From Marinobacter algicola DG893 (lineage in GTDB: Bacteria > Pseudomonadota > Gammaproteobacteria > Pseudomonadales > Oleiphilaceae): a stretch of 59,687 nt of DNA. Below are positions 7,708 to 16,661 of the stretch, piece after piece. A program made the position numbers and the translations under genes. The notes under the pieces are model-generated. The model made no database searches. It had not been told where the DNA came from and saw nothing but the letters and a program-made list of their open reading frames with translations. The stretch's first letter is position 1. Each line of letters begins with the position of its first letter. The DNA is taken from NCBI RefSeq assembly GCF_000170835.1, contig NZ_ABCP01000022.1, forward strand, positions 1-59,687, in the 5' to 3' direction.

Positions 7708-8769
7708 ATGAATCTGCAACCTATCTTCTCGCAGGCCGGTGCGGCACTGTTGGCCCTCTTCGTTCTCAGCCTGGGTTCTGTGGCCCAGGCCGATGACTGG
7801 TCCCCGACTCTGCAGAAAGAAATCGAACGCATTGACCGAACCTTCTCTGGCGATCTCGGGGTCTACATCCGTCATCTGGGTACGGGCCAGAAGGTTTCTC
7901 ATAACATCGACCAGGACTGGTATCTGGCCTCTACCGTCAAAATTCCGCTAGCCATCGTATTGATGCAACGTGCCGAGAACGAAGGCCTGGATCTGGAGCA
8001 GAAACTCACTCTCCGGGCTGCAGATTATGTGGATGGCACTGGAGATCTGCTCTGGGTGGACCCCGGTGCCCGTTACAGCCTGGAAGAGCTCAACAGACGC
8101 TCTATTGTCGACAGTGACAGCACAGCAACCGACATGTTGATACGTTTTCTTGGCGAGAAATCATTCGGAGAGGATGTGGCACGGCTGGTTCCCGAAGGGC
8201 TGGGGCCGATTACCACGATCCTCCAGGTGCGCTACGACGCATACAGGGAAGTTCACCCCAGTGTTTCGGTGCTGACCAATCGTGATTTCATCGATCTGAA
8301 AACCGCCCGCACCTACCAGGCGCGGTACGATATGTTGCTGGAAAAACTCAACATTACTGCAAGAGAGGCGGATGCCAAAGGCGTGCGTGAAGCCTTTGAG
8401 CGCTATTACCAGCGGGGAATCAACTCAGGCAGTCTCGAAGCCTTCGGGGCATTGCTGGAGCAACTGGTCAGGGGCGAACTGTTGAATGACGCCCACACGG
8501 ACCAATTGCTGGGGTATCTATCCGAAATAACCACGGGTGATCACCGGATTGCAGGGGGCTTGCCAGCGGGCACCCATTTCGCCCACAAAACCGGCACCCA
8601 GGTGGCCCGCTCCTGCGATATCGGCCTGCTCAACCCCCAGGCACCCGATGAAGCGGTTATCGTCGCGGTTTGCGCACGCGATTATGCAGCCCTGTCGGAA
8701 GCGGAAAGAGCCTATCAGGCGATTGGCAATGCGCTGCATGAGTCGGGGCTAACGAGGACCGTAGATTAA
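7708..8769 (+). CDS. Secreted serine hydrolase of the class A beta-lactamase fold
   Basis: A 353-residue protein with a signal peptide (cleavage near VAQADD, residues 26-30). It carries S75-T-V-K78 (the nucleophile motif SxxK), S136-D-S138 in the place of the SDN motif, and K294-T-G296 (KTG box) followed by T-Q-V-A-R-S. This is the penicillin-recognising fold of class A enzymes. It is about 60 residues longer than a usual class A beta-lactamase, and I cannot find a clear omega-loop ExxLN with the deacylating Glu. It may therefore be a peptidase or penicillin-binding homologue rather than a resistance enzyme. Acts in the periplasm. No regulator gene is adjacent. Confidence 0.85.
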   Translation: MNLQPIFSQAGAALLALFVLSLGSVAQADDWSPTLQKEIERIDRTFSGDLGVYIRHLGTGQKVSHNIDQDWYLASTVKIPLAIVLMQRAENEGLDLEQKLTLRAADYVDGTGDLLWVDPGARYSLEELNRRSIVDSDSTATDMLIRFLGEKSFGEDVARLVPEGLGPITTILQVRYDAYREVHPSVSVLTNRDFIDLKTARTYQARYDMLLEKLNITAREADAKGVREAFERYYQRGINSGSLEAFGALLEQLVRGELLNDAHTDQLLGYLSEITTGDHRIAGGLPAGTHFAHKTGTQVARSCDIGLLNPQAPDEAVIVAVCARDYAALSEAERAYQAIGNALHESGLTRTVD

Positions 8770-8847
8770 GGCGCGTCACCCAATTCCAAACTCACCCAAT
8801 CATGCTAGGCTGATCTCAAACAAATCGAACCAGCCAAGGCATAACCA

Positions 8848-9594
8848 ATGAGAAAGAACATTCTGATTACCGGTGCCAGCACCGGCCTCGGTGAAGGCAT
8901 GGCCCGCGAATGGGCCGCCAAGGGCTGTAATCTTGCGCTCTGTGCGCGGCGGGCGGATAAGCTGGAAGCATTACAGCGGGAATTACAGCAGGCCTACCCC
9001 GATATTCGGGTGCTGGTCCGCGGCCTGGACGTGTGCGACTACGAGCAGGTGTTCGAGGTATTCCGGGGCTTTCGGGAAGAGCTGGGCGGCCTTGACCGCG
9101 TGGTGGTGAATGCAGGTATTGGCAGCTCCCAGCCGATTGGGCGCGGGCACTTTGCCGCCAACCGGCAGACGGCGGAAACCAACTTCATCGCCGCCATTGC
9201 CCAGAGCGAGGCGGCGATGGAGATTTTCCGGGAACAGTACAGTGGGCATCTGGTACTGATGTCGTCAGTCAGCGGTGTTCGCGGCTTCCGTGGCCCTATC
9301 AACGTCTACGCAGCCACCAAGGCCGCCGTAGCGTCACTGGCTGAAGGCCTGCAACTGGACACCAAGGGCAAGCCCATCAACGTCAGCAACATCATGCCGG
9401 GCTACATCCTCACCGACATCAACCGCGATACCAAGAACGCCCCCTTCCGGGTGGATCTGGAAACCGGCGTAAAAGCTCTGGTGAAAGCGATCGATTCCGA
9501 GGTACGCCGCGCCTATGTGCCCTGGTGGCCCTGGACACCGCTCAGTTATGTGTTGAAGGCCCTGCCCTTTGGGTTGTTCGCGAGGGCGATGTAA
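8848..9594 (+). CDS. Short-chain dehydrogenase/reductase (SDR)
   Basis: NAD(P)-dependent oxidoreductase of 248 residues, the classic SDR length. The cofactor loop TGASTGLG is at residues 8-15, the NAG motif at 88-90, Ser139/140 in LVLMSSVSG and Y154-A-A-T-K158 complete the catalytic set. Arg34/35 after the second strand (CARRADKL) suggests preference for NADP. AAGG lies a normal distance before ATG 8848. It ends 8 bp before the stop of the convergent ABC permease. The C-terminal WPWTPLSYVLKALPFGLF is hydrophobic and could touch the membrane, as in several lipid-related SDRs. Substrate unknown. Confidence 0.9.
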   Translation: MRKNILITGASTGLGEGMAREWAAKGCNLALCARRADKLEALQRELQQAYPDIRVLVRGLDVCDYEQVFEVFRGFREELGGLDRVVVNAGIGSSQPIGRGHFAANRQTAETNFIAAIAQSEAAMEIFREQYSGHLVLMSSVSGVRGFRGPINVYAATKAAVASLAEGLQLDTKGKPINVSNIMPGYILTDINRDTKNAPFRVDLETGVKALVKAIDSEVRRAYVPWWPWTPLSYVLKALPFGLFARAM

Positions 9595-9602
9595 CCAGTC
9601 AA

Positions 9603-12170
9603 TTACCCATCCCGCAACAGAACCGCCGGATTCAGCCGCATAGCCCTCAACGTAGGCAGTAAGCCACCCAGCAACGCCAGCGCGCTGACGAAGCCGGCCA
9701 CCAGTGCGCCGATCCACCACAAATCTCCCGCTGGCAGTTTCAGCGCCAGGTCTGCCACCGGCAGCGCGATCAGCGAACCCAGCGCCGTGGCAAACACCGT
9801 TGCGAGAAAGGTCAGCAAGGCGGTTTCCAGCAGCATGGAGTTCCGGATGGCCTGGTGCCTGGCACCGAGACAATGCAGCAAGTTGGCCTCGTAGAGTTGG
9901 CGCCTGCGGCTGACGCTGACCACGCTGGACAACACCAACAGGCTCGCCAGCAGGCTGACGGACGCAACCGCCGCAAGGCCAGCGGCTGCCTTGCTGAGCA
10001 GGTCTCCCGCCGTTTCAAGCCAGTCCGCCGTGCGCAGTGTGATCACGTTGGGGATGTTGCTGGCCAGCCATTGCTGCGATTCCTTGGCGGCGGGGTCGCT
10101 CTGGTAGACCGCGCCGACGTACAGGCTGATCAATCCATCCAGGGCGCCTTGCTGCAGAACGCCTTCAAACCAGAATCGGGTCTGTAGGCCTTTCTGGCGG
10201 TAGATGGCCCGAATTTCGACGACAATCGGCTGGTCCTGGGCCGTGAACTCAATCCGATCGCCCACCGTTAGCCCGAGTGCGTTGGCTTCGCGGTCTTCCA
10301 TCGCCATGTAGGCGGGCTGCCCTTCCGGGGCCGGAGTGCTCCACCAATTGCCTTTTACCAGCTCAAGGCCTTCCGGATTTCCCGCCAGGTAGGTGAGCTT
10401 GTATTCGTCACCCATAGCTTCGCGCCTGGCTCGGGGGTCGTCAGCGAGCGCGTCTGCGATGGGCTCTTCATTGATGGCGGCCATTCGGGCGCGAACCAGT
10501 GGCAGAAGTTCCGTTCTGCTGGACGGGTCCAGCGATTCAAGGCCGGACGTGAGCGGTTCCATCTGGTCCGGGAACACTTCGTAGAGGATCAGCGCGGGGG
10601 ATTCCGCCGGGATGGTGGTTTCCAGCGCTCTCAGAAGTGTGGTGACCATCAGGGTACAGGCCACCACCAGGGTCAACGCGGTGCCCAGCGACAACAACGT
10701 TGCCCGCAGGGGCGAATCCGGCCGGTGAAGGTTGGCCAACGCCAGCCGTCGGGCGAACTTGCGGTCGGCAAAGCCACTGTTTTCCAGCGCTTTGGCGCCT
10801 CGCCGCAGCCCTTTAATAATGGCCTCCAGCAAGGCCCAGAGTACGACCACCGCCAGCAGGAACAGGAATCCCAGTTGCGGCGACGGCAACCAGAACAGAG
10901 TGGCGCTGATATAGATCGCCAGCAGCACATAGCTCGCGACCCGCCATGTTCGGGGTTCGTTACGGGCGGCCTGTACCTGCCCCCGGAACAGCCCAGCCGG
11001 TGACGCAGCCAGGGCCCTGGCCAGGGCCGGCAGCGCGAAGACGTAGGCGGTGAGCACCGCAAACAGCCAGCTCAGCAGCAAGGGAACAAACCACAGGGAT
11101 AACCAGCCCCCTGCCCCTTCGGGCCCGGACAGCGCGTAGGCGTCGCCGGCCAGGGATATCGCCACCGCGGAAAACCCCAATCCGATTCCGCCACCGATCA
11201 GGCCAGCCAGGCTGCCCAACAGGCCGATCTGCAACAAATAGATGGCCACCAAGGGTTTGCGGCGCAGGCCGAGTGTCTGCAGGGTGGCGATGGTGCCCAG
11301 TTTTTCGTCGAGGTAAGCGTGTATGCTGTTGGCGACACCGAGGCCGCCAATAAACAGCGTGGTGAAGGCAATCAGGATGAGCGCTGTGGCAATCTGGTCC
11401 AGCCGTTCGGCGATGCCTTCGCTGCGCTCGGCGAAGGTGGTGGTATCCCAGTTTGGCTCCGGGAATGCCTGTTCGAAGTCCGCCAGCCACGTATCCAGGT
11501 TCTGGTCGGTCTTCACCCGGTATTCGTAGTCCACGCGGCTGCCTGGCCGGATCAGTTCCGTCGCCTCGACCGCCTGTTCGGAAATCATGATGGGCAGGCC
11601 ACGCCAGTTGGCATTCAGGCGGCGGTCCGGCTGTTTCTGGATCAGGCCGCTGATGCGAAACGTGGCTGCGCCTATCTCAATCTGGTCTCCTATAGTCTGG
11701 CCCAGGCGCTCGGCCAGCAAGGGGTCAATTACGGCGCCCCATCGGCCATCCTTGCGTGCGGTTAGCTCGGCACGCGACTGATCCGGCGTTAGCTGCAGCT
11801 CACCGTAGAGCGGATAGGCCGCATCCGGAATCAGGATCTCGGCGCGAAAGAAGCCGTCACCGCTTTCGCCACTGACAATCGTGTCGAACTCCCGAACCAG
11901 CGAAAGAGTCCCGGTGCGCCCTACCCAATCGATCACGTCACTTGGTAACGGCTCACTGGCATCCAGCTCCACATCGCCACCCAACAGCATGCGGGTATCC
12001 GCCAGCAGGCTCTGCTCGATCACCCGGTAGAGGCTGGCCGTAGCGGCCACCAGGGTAACGCCGAGGATAAGGCAGGCGAGAAAGACCTTGAGCGCAGAGA
12101 TGCGCGATCGCAGATCGGTGATCGCGAATTTGAGCATCCACAGCGGCTTTGTCTGAGCGTTACGCTTCAT
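9603..12170 (-). CDS. FtsX/MacB-type ABC transporter permease, YbbP-like (copy 1)
   Basis: Large permease of 855 residues from ATG 12170. It has an N-terminal helix (about 30-50), a periplasmic MacB-like domain, three helices (about 250-390), more central helices, a second periplasmic domain and three final helices, i.e. a duplicated FtsX unit as in YbbP. It overlaps the ATPase gene by 11 bp, which fixes the start: the longer frame to 12221 would run far into the ATPase. Relatives (LolCE, MacB, YbbP) move substrates between inner membrane and periplasm rather than across it. A second similar pair is encoded at 39728-42948, so the two are likely ancient paralogues. Substrate unknown. Confidence 0.85.
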   Translation of the reverse strand: MKRNAQTKPLWMLKFAITDLRSRISALKVFLACLILGVTLVAATASLYRVIEQSLLADTRMLLGGDVELDASEPLPSDVIDWVGRTGTLSLVREFDTIVSGESGDGFFRAEILIPDAAYPLYGELQLTPDQSRAELTARKDGRWGAVIDPLLAERLGQTIGDQIEIGAATFRISGLIQKQPDRRLNANWRGLPIMISEQAVEATELIRPGSRVDYEYRVKTDQNLDTWLADFEQAFPEPNWDTTTFAERSEGIAERLDQIATALILIAFTTLFIGGLGVANSIHAYLDEKLGTIATLQTLGLRRKPLVAIYLLQIGLLGSLAGLIGGGIGLGFSAVAISLAGDAYALSGPEGAGGWLSLWFVPLLLSWLFAVLTAYVFALPALARALAASPAGLFRGQVQAARNEPRTWRVASYVLLAIYISATLFWLPSPQLGFLFLLAVVVLWALLEAIIKGLRRGAKALENSGFADRKFARRLALANLHRPDSPLRATLLSLGTALTLVVACTLMVTTLLRALETTIPAESPALILYEVFPDQMEPLTSGLESLDPSSRTELLPLVRARMAAINEEPIADALADDPRARREAMGDEYKLTYLAGNPEGLELVKGNWWSTPAPEGQPAYMAMEDREANALGLTVGDRIEFTAQDQPIVVEIRAIYRQKGLQTRFWFEGVLQQGALDGLISLYVGAVYQSDPAAKESQQWLASNIPNVITLRTADWLETAGDLLSKAAAGLAAVASVSLLASLLVLSSVVSVSRRRQLYEANLLHCLGARHQAIRNSMLLETALLTFLATVFATALGSLIALPVADLALKLPAGDLWWIGALVAGFVSALALLGGLLPTLRAMRLNPAVLLRDG

Positions 12171-12831
12171 AAAGGCGCCCACCATCCATCCGGACCCGGT
12201 GCTGGCAGCGCTCCGCGACACGTTCGTCGTGGGTCACCAGCACCAGGGTGGATTTGCTTTCCTTGTGGAGGTCGAACAGCAGCGAGAGTACTTTTTCTCC
12301 TGTGGCATGGTCCAGGTTGCCGGTGGGCTCATCGCCCAGCAGCAGACTTGGCTGGTGCACCAGTGCCCTTGCGATCGCGACACGCTGTTGCTCACCCCCG
12401 GAAAGCTGTCCTGGATAATGCTGCAGCCGGTGGGTAAGGCCGACCGCCTCCAGCATCGAAAGGGCCTGCTCGCGGGCATCCGACTGCCCGGCTATTTCCA
12501 GCGGCAGACTAACGTTCCCAAGTGCGGTCAGGCCCGGCAACAAATGAAAGGACTGAAAGATGATGCCCAGGTGTTCGCTGCGCCAGTCGGCCAATGCGTT
12601 GGCATCCATGTCGCCCAGGCGCTGACTGCCGATCAGGATCTCACCGCTGCTTGGGCGTTGAAGGCCGGAAAGCAGCAGGAGAAGAGAGGTTTTGCCGCTG
12701 CCCGAGGGGCCAGTTATTGCCAAAGTGTCCCCAGGCGGGATCATCAGGGACGCGTTGTTGAGCACTGCAACAGTGCCGGACTCAGTTGGGTAGGTAAGGT
12801 TTATATCGCTCATCTGAACACTGGTCGACAC
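12160..12831 (-). CDS. ABC transporter ATPase, LolD/YbbA type (copy 1)
   Basis: Cytoplasmic ATPase partner of the permease downstream; 223 residues from GTG 12831. Walker A GPSGSGKT at about residues 41-48, signature [15 protein letters not shown], Walker [13 protein letters not shown] and the H-loop [14 protein letters not shown] are all intact. Three starts are possible: TTG 12849, GTG 12831 and ATG 12813. AAAAGG lies seven bases before the GTG and the ATG has no ribosome-binding site, so GTG is preferred with moderate certainty. The 11-bp overlap with the permease gene indicates coupled translation. Closely related in motif sequence to the ATPase at 42214-42948. Confidence 0.88.
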   Translation of the reverse strand: MSTSVQMSDINLTYPTESGTVAVLNNASLMIPPGDTLAITGPSGSGKTSLLLLLSGLQRPSSGEILIGSQRLGDMDANALADWRSEHLGIIFQSFHLLPGLTALGNVSLPLEIAGQSDAREQALSMLEAVGLTHRLQHYPGQLSGGEQQRVAIARALVHQPSLLLGDEPTGNLDHATGEKVLSLLFDLHKESKSTLVLVTHDERVAERCQHRVRMDGGRLYEA

Positions 12832-13018
12832 AGAAGCACCTTTTTTCAATCAATGTTGCTCGTACAACGATTGCCAGCACCGCTGGCCGCCGCGAGTCTC
12901 TAAAAATGGATGACAATGAAAGCAGTGTTCCAGGCAGGCACACTGCCAGAAAAGGTTCAGACAGGCTTTTACCCTATTCGTTCAACGATTTAAGGACGTC
13001 GTTCAGATTGCTGACCGC

Positions 13019-14197
13019 TCACAACACCAACGACGTTGCAAGAAAGAGCATCAGCCCCATACCAATAATGTCTGTGAAGGTTGTTAAAAAGATGCTGCTC
13101 GCGGTAGCCGGGTCGGCGCCGAACCGTTTGAGCACCAGCGGCACCGCCACCCCGAAGATACCGCTGCCCATGCAGGCGCCGATCATGGCAATGAATATCA
13201 CCAGGCCGAGCATGGCCGGGTTGGCGGAATCGGTGGACAGTGCGTAAGCAAACATGGCAATGCCGGCAATGACGCCCACGGCTGCGCCATTCAGTGCGCC
13301 CAGTAGAACTTCCTTGCGCAGCAATCTTCGGATCGGATAGTCATTGATTTGCCCCAGGGTGATGCCCCTCAGGGTAATGGCCAACGCCTGGCAGCCGGTG
13401 TTACCGCTTTGCCCGGCAAGAACCGGCAGGAAGGCGGCCAACGCAACAATCTGCGCGATGGTGCTCTCGAACATGCCGACCACGAAGGCAGCGGCGAAGG
13501 CGGTAATCAGATTAACCTGCAGCCAGGGGTGGCGCATGCGGAAGGCCGCCAACACTGGAGTGTTGATCTGCTCTTCCTTCGCCACACCGTATTGGGAACC
13601 CGCCTGGGCGCTGAGTTCCGATGCGATGCGTTCGTAGAGCTTCCAGCCCCGCACCTCGCCCACCACGTGTTGCTGGTCGTCCACCACTGGGTACATGCGG
13701 TAGTGCCGGTATAGCACTTCACCGACCGCGTCTTTCACCGGTGTGCCTTCCTGGAACGCAAACGGCTCTCGCACCATAATGGTAGCCAGCGCCTCAGAGG
13801 GTTTGGCCAGAATCAGGTCCCGCATGCCGACCACACCCACCAGGCAGTCATTATCCGTCACGAAAATGTAGCTAATCTCCGAAACATCGGCGCTTTTCAC
13901 CATGAAGGTCAGCGCCTCCGCCACGGTGTAGCTGTCCGGTAATGTTGCTGTTACCGGCGTCATCAGTTCGCCGACGGTTTCTTCCATGCCGGAAAGCACT
14001 GCGCGGGTCGCCGCTTCTTCCGGTGCGGACAGATCTCCCAGGTGTGAAGCGATGATCTGTGCCTGTTCCGCAGGCAATCGCGAAAGGATGAACTGAATAT
14101 CGTCCACGGGTGACTGCATCAGCTCTTCAGCGGCATCCAGCGGATTGAGATCGCGCATACGCTCAATCCGCTCGATCAATTCCATATTCTGGGTCAT
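13019..14197 (-). CDS. mgtE: Magnesium transporter MgtE
   Basis: Mg2+ channel/transporter of the inner membrane. From ATG 14197 it has 392 residues: a short N-terminal MgtE_N helical domain (about 1-75), two CBS domains that sense Mg2+ (about 75-200, starting at VGELMTPVTATLPDSYTVAE), and a C-terminal five-helix pore domain including PVLAGQSGNTGCQALAI and GIFGVAVPLVLKRFGADPA, with the conserved acidic position in TTFTDIIG. It is shorter than the usual 440-450 residues, mostly in the N-domain. ATG 14197 has GGAG six bases upstream; ATG 14212 does not. It is presumably expressed alone. Confidence 0.9.
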   Translation of the reverse strand: MTQNMELIERIERMRDLNPLDAAEELMQSPVDDIQFILSRLPAEQAQIIASHLGDLSAPEEAATRAVLSGMEETVGELMTPVTATLPDSYTVAEALTFMVKSADVSEISYIFVTDNDCLVGVVGMRDLILAKPSEALATIMVREPFAFQEGTPVKDAVGEVLYRHYRMYPVVDDQQHVVGEVRGWKLYERIASELSAQAGSQYGVAKEEQINTPVLAAFRMRHPWLQVNLITAFAAAFVVGMFESTIAQIVALAAFLPVLAGQSGNTGCQALAITLRGITLGQINDYPIRRLLRKEVLLGALNGAAVGVIAGIAMFAYALSTDSANPAMLGLVIFIAMIGACMGSGIFGVAVPLVLKRFGADPATASSIFLTTFTDIIGMGLMLFLATSLVL

Positions 14198-14285
14198 TTC
14201 GCGCTCCGACATCAGTGCCTGTTATATGACTATAGCAACACTGAACGATCAGCACCGGTTGGCGTGCCGCAGCCGGAGCGTTCTT

Positions 14286-14516
14286 CTAGTGCAGACGCAG
14301 CAGTCGGTTCAGGCCCCGGATCATCGCCCGCATGAGGTCTCGACGCGCCCTGCGCTGATCCCGCTTCACTTGCTCAAGATTGACGCCTCCCATCCCATCG
14401 CGATATCTGAGCGGTATGCTGCTCCGGTGCAACTCTTTTGCATTACCGTCTGCCGGCTCGCGGAAAGCCAGCGAATTGCCACCGCTAAGGTAGGTCTTTT
14501 CTGCTGAGATCAACAT
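14286..14516 (-). CDS. Small basic protein of unknown function
   Basis: A 76-residue frame from ATG 14516, preceded by a strong ribosome-binding site (GGGAGG, eight bases away), which argues that it is a real gene. The N-terminal part is polar with no signal peptide; the C-terminus (VNLEQVKRDQRRARRDLMRA then MIRGLNRLLRLH) is an arginine-rich amphipathic helix. The layout suggests a nucleic-acid or membrane-surface-binding small protein, but no family is recognised. It lies between mgtE and the divergently transcribed LysR gene. Confidence 0.55.
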   Translation of the reverse strand: MLISAEKTYLSGGNSLAFREPADGNAKELHRSSIPLRYRDGMGGVNLEQVKRDQRRARRDLMRAMIRGLNRLLRLH

Positions 14517-14634
14517 GTCTCTATCCTCCCTGGCGCCGCACCTTGTGGCGGATCGCACTGGTTGTCGTATGAGTTCAGGTACATGCTAAACTTGTTCTAA
14601 ACTGCAAACTATTCCCTAGAACCGAGAACAGACT

Positions 14635-15594
14635 TTGCAAAAACGAACAGATAAACAACCCAAAAAATCGCCCACCGCCTCCGCGAGAACACGGAGCAAT
14701 CTGGCGTGGAATGACTTTGAACTGGTGCTCGCCATTGCTACTTCTGGCTCGCTCTCTGGAGCGTCTCGGGCACTAGGCGTGAGCCACGCTACGGTGTTCC
14801 GGCGGCTGGGCGATGTTGAACAGCGCCTTGGGGTGATTCTCTTTGAGAGGGGCCGCACAGGTTATCGGCCAACACTGGCAGGGGAAGAACTCGCAGACAC
14901 GGCAAAGGTCATGGACGAAGCCGCCCTGGCCGCCGAACGCAAGGTAGCCGGCCGTGACCTGGAGCCCAGTGGCGAGATCTGGACCACCACAACGGACTCT
15001 CTTCTGATGGGCGTGCTGGCACCGTTGTTCACGCAGTTCCGGCACAAATACCCAGGCATTGTGTTGGATGTTGCGGTGTCCAATCAGTTGTTCAATCTCA
15101 CACGTCGGGAGGCGGACGTGGCTATACGTCCCTCCAACCGTCCACCGGAAAACCTGATTGGCCGGCCACTGACCACCCTCGGCCAGGCTGTCTATGCTCA
15201 CAAAGACCTCGGCCTGACGCCGGGAACCTCCATAGAGGCCCTTGCCAGTGAGCCCTGGATTGGCGCCGGGCCGAGGCTTCAGGATTCCTCCGTGGACCAG
15301 TGGATGGATAACCACGCGCTGAAGCAGGCCTGTGTTTACCGTGTGGATACCCTGGTGAGCATCCTCAGCGCCATTCGCTCCCGCATGGGGCTGGCCGTGA
15401 TGCCCTGCTATCTCGCGGACGAGGACCCGGACATCGTTCAACTCACCGACCCCATTCCAGAGCTGGAATACGGCCTGTGGTTTCTGATGCATCCGGACCT
15501 GCGAGGTGTGGTGAGGATTCATGCGCTGATGGATTTTCTGACAGAGGCCGTCCGCGCCCAGAAAGATCGCCTGGCCGGGCGTCGTTTGCGATAA
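14635..15594 (+). CDS. LysR-family transcriptional regulator
   Basis: A 319-residue DNA-binding regulator. The winged helix-turn-helix is at about residues 25-85 (NDFELVLAIATSGSLSGASR then ALGVSHATVFRRLGDVEQRL, with FERGRTGYRPTLAG), and the substrate-binding domain follows (about 105-300, LFNLTRREADVAIRPSNRPP). An unusual lysine- and arginine-rich stretch of about 24 residues precedes the HTH; no ATG exists there, so a TTG at 14635 is the probable start with only a weak ribosome-binding site. LysR proteins usually control neighbouring genes; candidates are the HAD phosphatase/GMC cluster downstream. The effector is unknown. Confidence 0.88.
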   Translation: MQKRTDKQPKKSPTASARTRSNLAWNDFELVLAIATSGSLSGASRALGVSHATVFRRLGDVEQRLGVILFERGRTGYRPTLAGEELADTAKVMDEAALAAERKVAGRDLEPSGEIWTTTTDSLLMGVLAPLFTQFRHKYPGIVLDVAVSNQLFNLTRREADVAIRPSNRPPENLIGRPLTTLGQAVYAHKDLGLTPGTSIEALASEPWIGAGPRLQDSSVDQWMDNHALKQACVYRVDTLVSILSAIRSRMGLAVMPCYLADEDPDIVQLTDPIPELEYGLWFLMHPDLRGVVRIHALMDFLTEAVRAQKDRLAGRRLR

Positions 15595-15637
15595 CCATCT
15601 ACGCTGGTGTTATTCATCGGAAGAAGGCAAAAAGACA

Positions 15638-16468
15638 ATGCAATGCGCTCTGATCTATGACTTCGACGGCACCCTCGCCAAAGGCAACTGCGCCGAACAC
15701 GGCCTGATGCCGGCCTTGGGTTTGAACGAGCATTCCGACTTCTGGCCGGAAGTGAATCGCAAGAATCGTGAGCGGGATGGCGATGAGATACTCACCTACC
15801 TTGGCGAACTGGCCAAGCGCGCCCGCGATGAGGGCAAGCAGGATGAACTGAAACCGGAAAAGCTACAGGCCTACGGAAAGTCTATCCCCCTTTTTCCAGG
15901 GGTTTTGGACTGGTTTGACGCCATCAACCGCTTTGCCAGTGACCAGGGCATTGCCCTGAGCCATTACATTGTCTCCAGCGGGCTGGAGGAGATGATTCGC
16001 GGCACGCCGGTGGCAAAGCATTTCAAGAAAATTTTCGGGTGCCGTTATCACTATGATGAAGCCACAGGGCATGCCAAGTGGCCCGCTGTAGCCATCGATT
16101 ACACCACCAAGACCCAGTACCTGTTTCGCATCAACAAGGGCATCGAGAACAGCTGGGATAACGTCACCATCAACGAGTACATCGAACCCGGTGACCGCCC
16201 TGTGCCCTTCGATCACATGATCTACTTTGGAGATGGCGACACGGATATCCCGGCAATGAAGATGGTGAAGGCACAGGGCGGGTGCAGTCTTGCGGTATTT
16301 GACGGTGACAAATGGGGCCAAGGGAAAACCCAGGAGAAAATCGAAAAGCTCATTTCCGAAGAACGGGCCAATTATGTGGTTCAGGGTGATTACACATCCG
16401 GCAGCCAGTTGGATGTGACGGTTCGGGGAATACTCAGGCTGTACAAGCGGAGGCATGGCCAACCATGA
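15638..16468 (+). CDS. HAD-superfamily hydrolase, phosphatase-like
   Basis: A 276-residue cytosolic phosphohydrolase. Motif I is YDFDGTLAKGN at residues 7-17 (nucleophile Asp8, acid/base Asp10), motif II is SSG in HYIVSSGLEEMI, and motif IV is FGDGDTDIPAMKM with the metal-binding acids. Helical segments between motifs I and II form a type C1 cap, as in phosphoserine-phosphatase relatives. It starts 43 bp after the LysR gene and overlaps the next small frame by 4 bp (ATGA), so it probably belongs to an operon with the GMC oxidoreductase downstream. The substrate cannot be assigned. Confidence 0.85.
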   Translation: MQCALIYDFDGTLAKGNCAEHGLMPALGLNEHSDFWPEVNRKNRERDGDEILTYLGELAKRARDEGKQDELKPEKLQAYGKSIPLFPGVLDWFDAINRFASDQGIALSHYIVSSGLEEMIRGTPVAKHFKKIFGCRYHYDEATGHAKWPAVAIDYTTKTQYLFRINKGIENSWDNVTINEYIEPGDRPVPFDHMIYFGDGDTDIPAMKMVKAQGGCSLAVFDGDKWGQGKTQEKIEKLISEERANYVVQGDYTSGSQLDVTVRGILRLYKRRHGQP

Positions 16469-16614
16469 CGCCAACCGCAGGCCACCCGCTCGCCACTCAG
16501 ACTGTGTCGGCCAAAGGCGCTACCCGTGTTATCCGCTACACCGCTGAACGATTCCAGGCCCGTATTGATGCTGAACCGGCGTTGGCAGGACAGGTGATCA
16601 GGATGCTTGCCTGA
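16465..16614 (+). CDS. Short ORF coupled to the HAD gene, possible cyclic-nucleotide-domain tail
   Basis: A 49-residue frame starting with an ATG that overlaps the HAD stop codon (ATGA, 4 bp), an arrangement typical of coupled genes. The protein (with ATRVIRYTAERFQARIDAEP and ALAGQVIRMLA) resembles the final strand and helix of cyclic-nucleotide-binding domains, where a residue pair similar to A-x-x-x-I-R-Y/F is followed by x-x-F-x-x-x-L/I-x-x-x-P. It is far too short for a full domain, so it is either a degenerate fragment or a real small protein. Identification is tentative. Confidence 0.4.
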   Translation: MTPTAGHPLATQTVSAKGATRVIRYTAERFQARIDAEPALAGQVIRMLA

Positions 16615-16661
16615 GCGTTATGAATCGCCAATACTCGTCGGACAATCACGAGGGGGAGAGC

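Noticed and set aside
7514..7832. N-terminal extension of the DUF418 frame to 7832
   Set aside because: It overlaps the divergent hydrolase gene, has no family homology, and an internal ATG at 7514 has a good ribosome-binding site.
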